Shown here piece by piece: positions 48,750 through 58,309 of a stretch of 64,000 bases of DNA. The notes beneath the pieces are model-generated. The model saw only the letters and a list, made by a program, of their open reading frames with translations. It made no database searches and was not told the DNA's origin. Position numbers and translations under genes: made by a program. Each line of letters opens with the position of its first letter. Positions within the stretch are counted from its first letter, which is position 1. The stretch is from Rahnella bruchi (GTDB taxonomy: Bacteria; Pseudomonadota; Gammaproteobacteria; Enterobacterales; Enterobacteriaceae), in assembly GCF_003614975.1 (NCBI RefSeq), contig NZ_QZWI01000001.1:310001-374000 (forward strand), in the 5' to 3' direction.

Positions 48750-49565
48750 GTTTTTCTTCGTCAGGAACTTATGGACAAATTCCGGTACGACCTGACTCGC
48801 CAGACCGTAATGCTTCATATCAAATTCACTTTCTACCTGACTCGGCTCAAGATTCAGCTCCACCGCACAGGCACCGCCGATACGCGCTTCGTGAACAAAT
48901 CCGGCAGCCGGATAAACATGCCCGGACGTGCCAATCGCCACGAAGAAATCGGCTTTCGCCAGCGCGTCGTAAATCTCGTCCATACCAAATGGCATTTCAC
49001 CGAACCAGACAATGTGCGGGCGCAGCGGTGCCGGAAACTGGCAGCAATGACAGCGGTCATCCACGCTCAGGTCGCCCGGCCAGTCCAGCACCTGACCCGA
49101 CTGCGTACAACGCACTTTCAACAATTCACCGTGCATATGAATTACGCGGGAACTCCCGGCGCGCTCATGCAGATTGTCGATGTTCTGCGTCACCAGCAGG
49201 AAGTTGTCGCCGAGCGCTTCTTCCAGCGTAGCCAGCGCATAATGCGCAGCGTTCGGTTTGAGGTCTTCGGCCTGTAACTGGCGGCGGCGTTCGTTATAAA
49301 AACGCTGCACCAGTTGCGGATCCCGGCGATAACCTTCCGGCGTCGCCACATCCTCGACACGATGCTCTTCCCACAAACCGTCTGCGGCGCGGAACGTACG
49401 GATACCCGATTCAGCGGAAATCCCCGCACCGGTCAGCACCACCACAAACGGCTGTTTCAGTGAGGCCGCAGCCATTGAGTCACGGTGAAAAATATTCGAC
49501 CGGAAACGCTGATGGCGAATGCGCTTGTTTTTGCGAAACCGACACAGACGATGACGTGTGCGCAT
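48735..49565 (-). CDS. cobB: NAD-dependent protein deacylase CobB (sirtuin)
   Basis: 276-aa class III deacetylase/desuccinylase (E. coli 279, long isoform). The N terminus is basic ([20 protein letters not shown]), as in the E. coli long form. NAD fold: [27 protein letters not shown], catalytic His in IHMHGEL. Zinc cysteines in KVRCTQSG and DRCHCCQ; desuccinylase residues Tyr and Arg in [10 protein letters not shown]. nagK, which separates cobB from lolE in E. coli, is absent here. Confidence 0.95.
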   Translation of the reverse strand: MRTRHRLCRFRKNKRIRHQRFRSNIFHRDSMAAASLKQPFVVVLTGAGISAESGIRTFRAADGLWEEHRVEDVATPEGYRRDPQLVQRFYNERRRQLQAEDLKPNAAHYALATLEEALGDNFLLVTQNIDNLHERAGSSRVIHMHGELLKVRCTQSGQVLDWPGDLSVDDRCHCCQFPAPLRPHIVWFGEMPFGMDEIYDALAKADFFVAIGTSGHVYPAAGFVHEARIGGACAVELNLEPSQVESEFDMKHYGLASQVVPEFVHKFLTKKNEAWS

Positions 49566-49615
49566 GAAGTGCTCCTTACTCTCTGTGTCTGATTAAAACT
49601 GCATATAAAAAGAAA

Positions 49616-50866
49616 TTACTGACCGCCGCTGAGTACACGGGCCGGATCAATACGGCTTGCACGACGAGCCGGATACCAGCTCGCCAGCAGGCTCAGGATC
49701 AGGGCAGTGACCAGCACGCCCGCGACATCCAGCCAGTGAACTTCAGACGGCAGGAAGTCGATGAAATAAATATCGCCAGACAGGAACTGATGTCCGGTGA
49801 GCTTTTGCAAAAAGTTGACGATATTGGTCAGCTGGAAAGCTGCTATCACGCCAATCACCACGCCCGCCACGCTGCCTACCAGGCCGGCCAGTAAACCGTA
49901 CCAGATGAAGACCGCGCGGATAAGCCCGTCTTTCGCGCCCAGTGTGCGCAAAATCGCAATATCGCTGCTTTTATCTTTCACCGCCATGACCAGCGTCGAA
50001 ACAATGTTAAAACAGGCCACGCCGATCACCAGCACCATCGCCATATACATGATGGCACGGACCATCTGGATATCGCGGTACATATAGCCGTAGGTGCCGA
50101 TCCAACTACTAATGTAGACGTAAGCCTGAGTCACTTCACCCGCATCATGGACTAATTTTTGCGCCGCAAAGACATCATTCACCTTGATATCAATACCGGT
50201 CACGCTGGAACCCATATCCTGATATTGCTGCGCATCGGCCAGCGGCACCATACCCAGGCTGTGATCAAGCTGTCCGCTGAGCTGCAAAATCCCGGCGACC
50301 TGCAAACGGATACGTTTTGGCTGCAACAGTTTCATTTCAGGGTCACTGTTGGGGATCATCACTGTCACCCAGTCACCCTGCTTCACGCCCACGGCATCGG
50401 CGACGCCTTTACCGAGGATCAGCTGTTGCTGACCGGCTTTGAAATTCTGCCATGCGTTGTTTTGTACAAATTTGGGCGCGGCACTGACACGCGGTTCACT
50501 CTGCGGATCCACACCTTTAAGCTGGATAGCGCGCAGTTTGGCGCCGTGTTCGATCAGGCCATTGAACTGGATATACGGCGCTGCCGCCACAATACCCGGC
50601 ACTTTTTCGACCCGATCCAAAACGCCCTGCCAGTTGTTAAACGGCTGGTTCACCGGCCGGATTTCGCCATGAGGAACGACTGCCAGCACGCGCTCTTTCA
50701 GCTCGCGCTCGAACCCGTTCATGGCACTCAGACCGACGATCAGCACCGCCACGCCCAGCGCGATGCCCAGCGTTGAAATGACTGAAATCAGCGACACCAT
50801 GCCGCTGCGACGGCGGCCACGGCTGAACCGCAGACCAATCAATAATGAAAACGGAATGCCTGACAT
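49616..50866 (-). CDS. lolE: Lipoprotein-releasing permease LolE
   Basis: 416-aa inner-membrane subunit of LolCDE, which extracts mature outer-membrane lipoproteins. Helix 1 at about 25-48, large periplasmic domain, three C-terminal helices, and the end [25 protein letters not shown]. The start ATG shares one base with the lolD stop (TAATG at 50864-50868), so translation is coupled. Confidence 0.95.
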   Translation of the reverse strand: MSGIPFSLLIGLRFSRGRRRSGMVSLISVISTLGIALGVAVLIVGLSAMNGFERELKERVLAVVPHGEIRPVNQPFNNWQGVLDRVEKVPGIVAAAPYIQFNGLIEHGAKLRAIQLKGVDPQSEPRVSAAPKFVQNNAWQNFKAGQQQLILGKGVADAVGVKQGDWVTVMIPNSDPEMKLLQPKRIRLQVAGILQLSGQLDHSLGMVPLADAQQYQDMGSSVTGIDIKVNDVFAAQKLVHDAGEVTQAYVYISSWIGTYGYMYRDIQMVRAIMYMAMVLVIGVACFNIVSTLVMAVKDKSSDIAILRTLGAKDGLIRAVFIWYGLLAGLVGSVAGVVIGVIAAFQLTNIVNFLQKLTGHQFLSGDIYFIDFLPSEVHWLDVAGVLVTALILSLLASWYPARRASRIDPARVLSGGQ

Positions 50867-51570
50867 TACTTCGCTCCCAGCAACATCGAGTCCTGCTGCA
50901 GCTTGCCGTCGCGCATTTCCAGCTGACGCGTCAGGCGGTTAGCCAGTTCCAGCGCATGTGTCACCACCAGAAACGCCGTGCCCTGACGCACATTCAGTTC
51001 GCCGAGCAGTTCAAAAATGCTGTCGGCATTGCGCTGATCGAGATTACCGGTCGGTTCGTCGGCCAGCACCAGCGAAGGATTATTGACCAGCGCACGGGCA
51101 ATCGCCACACGCTGACGTTCGCCGCCGGAAAGCTCAGAAGGACGGTGATGGCTGCGATGCTGCAAACCCACCGCTTCAAGCATTGCCATGGCGCGTTCCT
51201 GCACTTCTCCAGATTTCTTTTTGCCGATCAGCAGCGGCATCGCGACGTTTTCCAGCGCGGTGAAATCCGGCAGCAAATGGTGGAACTGATAAATAAACCC
51301 CAGTTCGCGGTTACGTAACTCAGATTTCGCTGAAGAAGACATGCTGTTCAGTGACTGGCCTTTGAAAATCACTTCGCCGGACGTCGGGGAATCGAGTCCG
51401 CCCAACAAATGCAGCAAAGTACTTTTACCCGAACCGGATGTCCCGACAATCGCCATCATCTCACCCGGCTTCATGGCAAAGCTCACGTCACGCAGCACGT
51501 CGGTGTGCATTTTGCCTTCCTGATAAGTCTTACAGAGGTTTTCACACTGCAATAATAAAGAATTACTCAT
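50866..51570 (-). CDS. lolD: LolD, ATPase of the lipoprotein-release complex
   Basis: 234-aa ABC ATPase from ATG 51570; a frame back to 51669 lies inside lolC and is not used. Walker [11 protein letters not shown] loop [12 protein letters not shown], signature [15 protein letters not shown], Walker [13 protein letters not shown], switch His THALE. It overlaps lolC by 8 nt and lolE by 1 nt. Confidence 0.96.
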   Translation of the reverse strand: MSNSLLLQCENLCKTYQEGKMHTDVLRDVSFAMKPGEMMAIVGTSGSGKSTLLHLLGGLDSPTSGEVIFKGQSLNSMSSSAKSELRNRELGFIYQFHHLLPDFTALENVAMPLLIGKKKSGEVQERAMAMLEAVGLQHRSHHRPSELSGGERQRVAIARALVNNPSLVLADEPTGNLDQRNADSIFELLGELNVRQGTAFLVVTHALELANRLTRQLEMRDGKLQQDSMLLGAK

Positions 51571-52765
51571 AACGTAAAGCCTCTGCGGGATGGGTGGCAG
51601 CAGCGCGCCAGGAAGGATAAAGCGTAGATAATAAAGCGATGGCCATCGCGACCAGCGCAATGACAACAACCTGCACCGGTTCGATATCGACCGGCAGCGA
51701 CGCGCCGTCGAGCATCAGCCCGATGGCTGGCATAATGGTATTCAGCTGAGTGGCAAGCACCACGCCGAGCACGGCACCAAGCAATGCGCCAATCACACCG
51801 GCACTGGCGCCCTGCACCATAAACAGTGCCATAATCTGACGGCGGCTCAGGCCCTGTGTTTGCAAAATTGCGACTTCGGCCTGTTTCTCCATCACCAGTA
51901 ATCCCAGTGACGTAATAATGTTAAACGCGGCGACGGCGACGATCAGGCTCAGCAGCAGTCCCATCATATTTTTTTCCATGCGCACCGCCTGGAACAGCTC
52001 ACCGCGACGTTCGCGCCAGTCTTTCCAGCTCGCACCGTCTGGCAGTTTTTGCGTACTCAGGCTGTCGACGTCCAGCGGTTTATCAAGGAACAAACGCCAG
52101 CCGGTCACGTTGCCTTTCGGATACAGCATGAGGCGCGAAGCATCCTGAATGTTCACCAGCATCTGATAACCATCCACTTCGCTGTTGGCGGAGAATGTGC
52201 CGATCACGTTAAACAGACGCTGGCTCGGTACGCGACCCACCGGCGTGAACTGGCTGACGCTGGTCACCATCAGACGCAGCTGATCGCCGCGACGGACTTT
52301 GAGTTGCTGCGCCAGCTGATCGCCAAGAATGATGTTGTACTGACCCGGTTGCAGCTCCTGCTGGGCGACACCAATCAGGTATTTCGCCAGCGGATCATGC
52401 TGGGCAGGATCCACACCCAGCATCACACCTACAGCAACGCTGCCGGGGCTTTGCAGCACCACATCACCGGTGGTGAGCGGCACCGCGCGGTTAACGCTTT
52501 TCAGCGATGAAACCTGATCATGGGTGATTTTTTGTGGATCAAGGGATCCGCCCGGTGTGGTGATTAACGCCTGAGGCATCAGACCCAGAATGTTACCTTC
52601 CAGATCTTTCTCAAACCCGTTCATCACAGACAATACGGTCACCAGCGCCATCACCCCAAGGGTGATACCAATGGTGGATAACCAGGAGACAAACCGCCCG
52701 AAGCGGTCCGAAGCACGCCCGCGCATGTAGCGCAGACCTATAAATAACGCGACAGGTTGATACAT
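51563..52765 (-). CDS. lolC: Lipoprotein-releasing permease LolC
   Basis: 400-aa inner-membrane subunit. ATG 52765 gives [22 protein letters not shown], matching E. coli LolC (399 aa). Helix at about 24-48, periplasmic domain that recruits LolA (the hook region), and C-terminal helices ending [19 protein letters not shown]. First gene of lolCDE; its promoter lies in the 238-bp divergent gap with mfd. Confidence 0.95.
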   Translation of the reverse strand: MYQPVALFIGLRYMRGRASDRFGRFVSWLSTIGITLGVMALVTVLSVMNGFEKDLEGNILGLMPQALITTPGGSLDPQKITHDQVSSLKSVNRAVPLTTGDVVLQSPGSVAVGVMLGVDPAQHDPLAKYLIGVAQQELQPGQYNIILGDQLAQQLKVRRGDQLRLMVTSVSQFTPVGRVPSQRLFNVIGTFSANSEVDGYQMLVNIQDASRLMLYPKGNVTGWRLFLDKPLDVDSLSTQKLPDGASWKDWRERRGELFQAVRMEKNMMGLLLSLIVAVAAFNIITSLGLLVMEKQAEVAILQTQGLSRRQIMALFMVQGASAGVIGALLGAVLGVVLATQLNTIMPAIGLMLDGASLPVDIEPVQVVVIALVAMAIALLSTLYPSWRAAATHPAEALRYE

Positions 52766-52893
52766 AACATCCGTTTTAAGTGCTTGGCCGCAAATAAGTG
52801 CGTGGCGCAGACTAAAGTGATCAAGGATAATAAAGGCTAGCACCGCTTTATGGAACCACTAACCCAAAGTAATCGGTTTAACTTTGTGACTCT

Positions 52894-52924
52894 GTTGACC
52901 CTTTTATACAGTCAACGGGTTGAC
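52894..52924 (+). repeat. Alternating GTTGAC/GTCAAC elements in the mfd leader
   Basis: GTTGAC (52894-52899), GTCAAC (52911-52916) and GTTGAC (52919-52924). The middle element can pair with either neighbour, giving two mutually exclusive small stems about 80 nt before the mfd start. A TATACA hexamer lies in the first loop. Role unknown. Confidence 0.4.
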
Positions 52925-53003
52925 CCCGATGACACCAGCGAAGCAAGATACGGTCTGCAAATTGGCCTCCTACAGCCGCCAAAACGAGAACTCAAAACAG
53001 CCT

Positions 53004-56000
53004 ATGTCTCAAGATTATCGTTATTCGTTGCCTGAACGTCCGGGCGACACCCGCCTGTTAGGCCAGCTTACGGGCTCCGCCTGCGCGCTGGAATGCGCCC
53101 AAATCAGTGAACGCCACAGCGGCCCCGTGTTGCTGATCGCACCTGATATGCAAAATGCCCTGCGCCTGCGCGATGAAATCCAGCAATTTACTGAAAACAA
53201 AGTCCTGAGCATTTCGGACTGGGAAACCCTGCCCTACGACAGTTTTTCTCCGCACCAGGAAATCATTTCTTCGCGTCTTTCCAGTTTATATCAGCTTCCT
53301 ACGATGGAACGCGGCATTATCATTCTGCCGGTTAATACGCTGATGCAGCGCGTCTGCCCGCACGAGTTCCTGCACGGTCACGCGCTGGTGATGAAAAAAG
53401 GCCAGCAGCTTTCCCGCGACAAACTGCGTGCGCAGCTGGAACAGGCCGGTTATCGCAGCGTCGATCAGGTGATGGAACACGGTGAGTTTGCCACCCGTGG
53501 CGCCCTGCTCGATTTGTATCCGATGGGCAGCGAAGAACCTTACCGCATTGATTTCTTTGATGATGAAATCGACAGCCTGCGTATTTTTGACGTGGACACC
53601 CAGCGTACACTGACTGAAGTGGATCACATCAATCTGCTGCCCGCGCATGAATTCCCGACCGATAAAAATGCCATCGAACTGTTCCGCAGCCAGTGGCGCG
53701 AAAAGTTCGAAGTGCGCCGCGATGCCGAGCATGTGTATCAGCAGGTCAGCAAAGGCACCTTCCCGGCCGGTATCGAATACTGGCAGCCGCTGTTTTTCAG
53801 TCAACCGCTGACCACGCTGTTCAGCTATCTGCCTGAAAACACGCTGCTGCTAAACACCGGCGACCTCGAAGCTGCCGCCGACCGTTTCTGGCAGGATGCC
53901 TGCCAGCGTTATGAAAGCCGCCGCATCGATCCGATGCGTCCGCTGCTTGAGCCGGAAAATCTGTGGCTGCGCGTTGATTCATTATTTGCGGAACTTAAAG
54001 AGTGGCCACGCGTGCAACTTCGCACCGATTCGTTGCCGAAGAAAGCTGCCAATACCAATCTGAGCTACGAAAAGCTGCCTGATTTATCCGTTCAGCCACA
54101 GAATAAAGCGCCGATGGATAACCTGCGCCGATTCAATGAATCCTTCGCGGGAAGCCTGGTCTTCTCGGTAGAAAGTGAAGGCCGCCGTGAAACGCTTCAG
54201 GATTTACTGGCGCGCATCAAGCTGATGCCGACGCTGATTACCCGCATCGAAGAAGCCAACACCGCCGGTCGCTACATTATGATTGGCGCATGCGAACGCG
54301 GTTTTCTGGACGCAGATAAACAGCTGGCGCTGATCTGCGAAAGTGATCTGCTCGGTGAGCGCGTGGCGCGACGCCGTCAGGACAGCCGCCGGTCAATTAA
54401 TACCGATACGCTGATCCGCAACCTTGCCGAACTGCGCCCCGGTCAGCCGGTGGTGCACGTTGAGCACGGTGTGGGTCGTTATCTCGGGTTGACCACGCTG
54501 GAAACAGGCGGTATTACCGCCGAATACCTGATCCTGACGTACGCCGGGGAAGACAAACTTTATGTGCCGGTATCGTCGCTGCATCTCATCAGCCGCTACG
54601 CCGGTGGCGCAGACGAAAGCGCGCCGCTGCATAAACTCGGCGGTGAAGCCTGGTCGAAAGCACGGCAGAAAGCCGCTGAGAAAGTGCGGGATGTGGCCGC
54701 TGAACTGCTGGATATCTACGCCCAGCGCGAAGCCAAAAGCGGTTTCGCCTTTAAGCATGATAAAGAGCAGTATCAGCTGTTCTGTCAGGCCTTCCCGTTT
54801 GAAACCACGCCGGATCAGGCTCAGGCGATTAACGCCGTTCTGACCGATATGACCCAGCCGCTGGCGATGGATCGTCTGGTCTGTGGCGACGTCGGTTTCG
54901 GTAAAACCGAAGTGGCGATGCGCGCAGCGTTCCTGGCGGTATCCAACAATAAACAGGTGGCGGTACTGGTACCAACCACATTGCTGGCGCAACAGCATTT
55001 CGATAACTTCCGTGACCGTTTCGCCAGCTGGCCGGTGCGCATCGAAATGATGTCGCGATTCCGCAGCGCCAAAGAGCAAAACGTGGTGCTCGAAGATGCG
55101 GTAGAAGGCAAAGTCGATATTATTATCGGCACGCACAAACTGCTGCAAAGCGATCTGCGCTGGAAAGATCTCGGCCTGCTGATTGTCGATGAAGAACACC
55201 GTTTCGGCGTGCGTCACAAAGAACGCATCAAGGCGATGCGCGCGGATGTCGATATTCTGACCCTGACCGCAACGCCTATCCCGCGTACGCTGAACATGGC
55301 GATGAGCGGTATGCGCGACCTGTCGATTATTGCCACACCACCAGCGCGTCGTATGGCGGTCAAAACCTTTGTACGCGAGTACGACAGCCTGGTCATTCGC
55401 GAGGCCATCCTGCGTGAAATTCTGCGTGGCGGGCAGGTTTATTATCTTTATAACGACGTCGAAAACATTGAGAAAGCCTCACAGCGGCTGGCCGAACTGG
55501 TGCCGGAAGCGCGCATTGCCATCGGTCACGGGCAGATGCGTGAGCGCGATCTGGAACGCGTGATGAATGATTTCCACCATCAGCGTTTTAACGTGCTGGT
55601 GTGTACCACCATCATTGAAACCGGTATTGATATTCCGACAGCCAATACCATCATTATTGAACGTGCCGACCACTTCGGGCTGGCGCAGCTGCATCAGCTG
55701 CGTGGCCGCGTCGGACGCTCACACCATCAGGCGTATGCCTATCTGCTGACACCGCCGCCAAAAGCCATGTCTGTTGATGCACATAAGCGTCTGGAAGCCA
55801 TCGCCTCTCTGGAAGATCTGGGTGCCGGTTTCGCCCTGGCAACGCATGACCTGGAAATTCGCGGCGCAGGCGAACTGCTCGGCGAAGGCCAGAGCGGCCA
55901 GATGACCAGCATCGGTTTCTCGCTGTATATGGAACTGCTGGAAAACGCCGTCGAAGCGCTGAAAGAAGGCCGCGAGCCGTCGCTGGAAGATTTAACCACC

Positions 56001-56447
56001 AGCCAGACCGAAGTCGAAATGCGTATGCCTGCATTGTTGCCGGAAGATTTCATTCCTGACGTCAATACCCGTCTGTCATTGTATAAACGCATTGCCAGTG
56101 CGAAGACCGAAGGTGAGCTGGATGAACTGCGCGTGGAACTTATCGACCGCTTCGGCACGCTGCCGGATGCCGCGCGCAATCTGTTGCACATTGCGGTGCT
56201 GCGGCTGAAAGCCAAAGAGCTGGGCATCCGCCGTATCGAAGGCAACGAACGCGGTGGCTTTATCGAATTCGGTGATAAGAACCGCGTCGATCCGGGCTTC
56301 CTGATCGGCCTGCTACAAAAACAGCCACAGGTTTACCGTCTCGACGGCCCGACCAAACTGAAGTTTATGCTGGATCTGACTGACAGGCCGAAGCGCCTGA
56401 AATTTGTCGGAGATATGCTAAGTGAGTTTGCTGATCATCTGATCTGA
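53004..56447 (+). CDS. mfd: Transcription-repair coupling factor
   Basis: 1147-aa DNA translocase that removes stalled RNA polymerase and recruits UvrA. ATG 53004 gives MSQDYRYSLPERPGDTRLLG, matching the E. coli start (1148 aa). UvrB-homology module at the N terminus (SDWETLPYDSFSPHQ), RNA-polymerase interaction domain (about 475-545, GQPVVHVEHGVGRYLGL), helicase motor with GDVGFGKTEVAMRAAF and VDEEHRFGVRHKER, TRG motif region, and the C-terminal UvrA-masking domain. The in-frame ATG at 52920 is an unsupported extension. Confidence 0.97.
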   Translation: MSQDYRYSLPERPGDTRLLGQLTGSACALECAQISERHSGPVLLIAPDMQNALRLRDEIQQFTENKVLSISDWETLPYDSFSPHQEIISSRLSSLYQLPTMERGIIILPVNTLMQRVCPHEFLHGHALVMKKGQQLSRDKLRAQLEQAGYRSVDQVMEHGEFATRGALLDLYPMGSEEPYRIDFFDDEIDSLRIFDVDTQRTLTEVDHINLLPAHEFPTDKNAIELFRSQWREKFEVRRDAEHVYQQVSKGTFPAGIEYWQPLFFSQPLTTLFSYLPENTLLLNTGDLEAAADRFWQDACQRYESRRIDPMRPLLEPENLWLRVDSLFAELKEWPRVQLRTDSLPKKAANTNLSYEKLPDLSVQPQNKAPMDNLRRFNESFAGSLVFSVESEGRRETLQDLLARIKLMPTLITRIEEANTAGRYIMIGACERGFLDADKQLALICESDLLGERVARRRQDSRRSINTDTLIRNLAELRPGQPVVHVEHGVGRYLGLTTLETGGITAEYLILTYAGEDKLYVPVSSLHLISRYAGGADESAPLHKLGGEAWSKARQKAAEKVRDVAAELLDIYAQREAKSGFAFKHDKEQYQLFCQAFPFETTPDQAQAINAVLTDMTQPLAMDRLVCGDVGFGKTEVAMRAAFLAVSNNKQVAVLVPTTLLAQQHFDNFRDRFASWPVRIEMMSRFRSAKEQNVVLEDAVEGKVDIIIGTHKLLQSDLRWKDLGLLIVDEEHRFGVRHKERIKAMRADVDILTLTATPIPRTLNMAMSGMRDLSIIATPPARRMAVKTFVREYDSLVIREAILREILRGGQVYYLYNDVENIEKASQRLAELVPEARIAIGHGQMRERDLERVMNDFHHQRFNVLVCTTIIETGIDIPTANTIIIERADHFGLAQLHQLRGRVGRSHHQAYAYLLTPPPKAMSVDAHKRLEAIASLEDLGAGFALATHDLEIRGAGELLGEGQSGQMTSIGFSLYMELLENAVEALKEGREPSLEDLTTSQTEVEMRMPALLPEDFIPDVNTRLSLYKRIASAKTEGELDELRVELIDRFGTLPDAARNLLHIAVLRLKAKELGIRRIEGNERGGFIEFGDKNRVDPGFLIGLLQKQPQVYRLDGPTKLKFMLDLTDRPKRLKFVGDMLSEFADHLI

Positions 56448-56463
56448 GACTGACGCGATAAAA

Positions 56464-56502
56464 GAAAAGCCCGGTGAACTTATCGTTCACCGGGCTTTTT
56501 TA
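56464..56502. terminator. Bidirectional terminator between mfd and the cytochrome gene
   Basis: AAGCCCGGTGAAC/GTTCACCGGGCTT stem (56467-56479 with 56485-56497), followed by TTTT and preceded by AAAGAA. Confidence 0.93.
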
Positions 56503-56519
56503 TCCCTTCCGTATAACCG

Positions 56520-57761
56520 TTACGGTTTGCGCAACGCTTTCACCTGTTCCGCCGTGATATCCCCCGGCAGCCCGCCGAAGGTCACGCGCAGATAATTCAC
56601 CATCTCAGCAATTTGCGCATCGTTCAGACGATCTGCAAATCCCGGCATTGGCTGCATGCTTTCGCCGTTCGGGAATTCCTGCGCCGGTAAACCATCAAGT
56701 ACCGAGATAATCAGGTTGCGACCATCCGGTTGGCGCAAAGTGGCATTATTTTGCATCGCTACCGCGACGTGCGGTTTACCGGAACCATCGGCCATATGAC
56801 AACCCGAACACTGATCCAGATAAGTGATACGTCCGGCGTCATTACCGCCCTGCCCGATGCTGACCGTCACAGCTGCCGGCGGTTTATCGCCCAGCAGATA
56901 CGTGACGATCGCACGGTGATCGGCGTCGGTCAGATGACGGGTGCTCAGATCAATAACCTTATGCATCTCGTCAAAAGCAGATCCCTGTGGCGCGATACCG
57001 GTCGACAGGAAACGACTTAAATCCGCCGGATTCCAGCCGCGTTGTGCCAGCGCATCCGGCGTGATCGCCGGTGCGGTGATGCGACCGAGCGTGCCGCCTT
57101 TCAGGTTGCTGTCGGTATCCATCTGCCCCAGTTTGCCACGTGGTGTATGACATTCGCCGCAGTGACCCAGCACATCGGTCAGGTACTGACCGCGCTGCCA
57201 GTCGGCAGAATTGCCCTGCGAACTGGCAGGCATCGGATCACTGGTACGGAACAACAGGTTCCAGCCAATCATCGCCATGCGCTGGTTGAACGGGAATGGC
57301 ATTTCGTTTTCCGGTACCGGCTGGTCCACCGCAGGACGCGTCATCAGAAACGCATACATATCGTCAGAATCCTGACGCTTCACGCCCTTGTACGAGGTGT
57401 AAGGCATCGCCGGATACAAATGACGTCCGCCCGGTGCCACACCTTTAGTCAGCGCCAGATAGAAATCGTCTGACGTCCAGCGGCCAATGCCGTCGTCCGC
57501 AGAAGGCGTCAGATTGCTGCCAAAGATTTTGCCAAACGGCGTTTCCAGCGGATACCCTCCCGCCAGCGGTGCACCACCGGATGCGGTATGACACGCCGCA
57601 CAGTCAGAAGCCTGAACCAGATAGCGACCGCGTTCAATCTGCGCCGTATCCGCAGTCACTTTCTGCACCGGCGCGTCCAGCGTGCGGTTTTCGCGCCACC
57701 AGAGCACAGCGATCACGATGATCACCACCACCAGCAGCGCGAAGAAAAGACGTTTTTTCAT
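56520..57761 (-). CDS. Membrane-anchored triheme cytochrome c subunit
   Basis: 413-aa c-type cytochrome. N-terminal uncleaved anchor (MKKRLFFALLVVVIIVIAVL), then three class-I heme domains with CAACH (54-58), CGECH (201-205) and CSGCH (318-322); methionine-rich loops nearby can supply sixth ligands. This fits the electron-transfer subunit of membrane-bound aldehyde or alcohol dehydrogenases of acetic-acid-bacteria type and of nicotinate-hydroxylase-type enzymes, passing electrons to quinone or a terminal oxidase. Its ATG overlaps the 2Fe-2S subunit stop (TGATG); a GTG one codon upstream is also possible. Last gene of a three-gene operon. Confidence 0.88.
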   Translation of the reverse strand: MKKRLFFALLVVVIIVIAVLWWRENRTLDAPVQKVTADTAQIERGRYLVQASDCAACHTASGGAPLAGGYPLETPFGKIFGSNLTPSADDGIGRWTSDDFYLALTKGVAPGGRHLYPAMPYTSYKGVKRQDSDDMYAFLMTRPAVDQPVPENEMPFPFNQRMAMIGWNLLFRTSDPMPASSQGNSADWQRGQYLTDVLGHCGECHTPRGKLGQMDTDSNLKGGTLGRITAPAITPDALAQRGWNPADLSRFLSTGIAPQGSAFDEMHKVIDLSTRHLTDADHRAIVTYLLGDKPPAAVTVSIGQGGNDAGRITYLDQCSGCHMADGSGKPHVAVAMQNNATLRQPDGRNLIISVLDGLPAQEFPNGESMQPMPGFADRLNDAQIAEMVNYLRVTFGGLPGDITAEQVKALRKP

Positions 57762-58309
57762 CACGCATGCTCCCGGATCAGGCCTGGGGTTTTCATGACC
57801 ACATCACGCACGGCTTCGTAATAGCGTACGTAGCCGGTACAGCGACAAATGTGATTTTCCAGCGCACCGTTAATCGCCGCTTCAAGATCTGCCAGCGGGA
57901 TCGGGTGTTTTTCCAGACGCTCAAGCAGCAGCGTGGCGGCATTCACAAAGCCCGGAGTGCAGTAACCGCACTGGAAGCTGTAATGTTCCAAAAATGCCTG
58001 CTGAACCGGAGAAAGCTGAACTTCGCCTTTATCATCGGTTTTCGCGTGGCCTTCGACGGTACGGACTTTTTTACCGTTGAAGAAATGGGCGCCGGTAATG
58101 CAGGTCCGCACTTCTTCACTGGTGCCGCTTTCATGATCGACGATCGCCACACAAGCGTGACAAATCCCCTGACCGCAGCCAAGACGGGAGCCGGTCAGTG
58201 CCACATATTCGTGCAGGAAATCAATCATCATCAGGCCTTCAGGAACGTCCAGCGGGCCGTATTGTTGATTGTTGATGGTCAGCGACATAGGCTGGGTTTT
58301 GATGCTCAT
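57761..58309 (-). CDS. 2Fe-2S subunit of a molybdenum hydroxylase
   Basis: 182-aa small subunit with two 2Fe-2S clusters. Plant-type ferredoxin cluster C45-x4-C50-x2-C53 and C70; second cluster C114-x2-C117 with C155-x-C157 (CGYCTPGF and CRCTGY), as in xanthine dehydrogenase-family proteins. No twin-arginine signal of its own, so it is probably carried out of the cell with the Tat-exported large subunit. Start overlaps the large-subunit stop by 4 nt (ATGA). Confidence 0.92.
   Translation of the reverse strand: MSIKTQPMSLTINNQQYGPLDVPEGLMMIDFLHEYVALTGSRLGCGQGICHACVAIVDHESGTSEEVRTCITGAHFFNGKKVRTVEGHAKTDDKGEVQLSPVQQAFLEHYSFQCGYCTPGFVNAATLLLERLEKHPIPLADLEAAINGALENHICRCTGYVRYYEAVRDVVMKTPGLIREHA

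Noticed and set aside
54393-55217. 274-codon minus-strand frame
   Set aside because: Antisense to the motor domain of mfd; no independent support.
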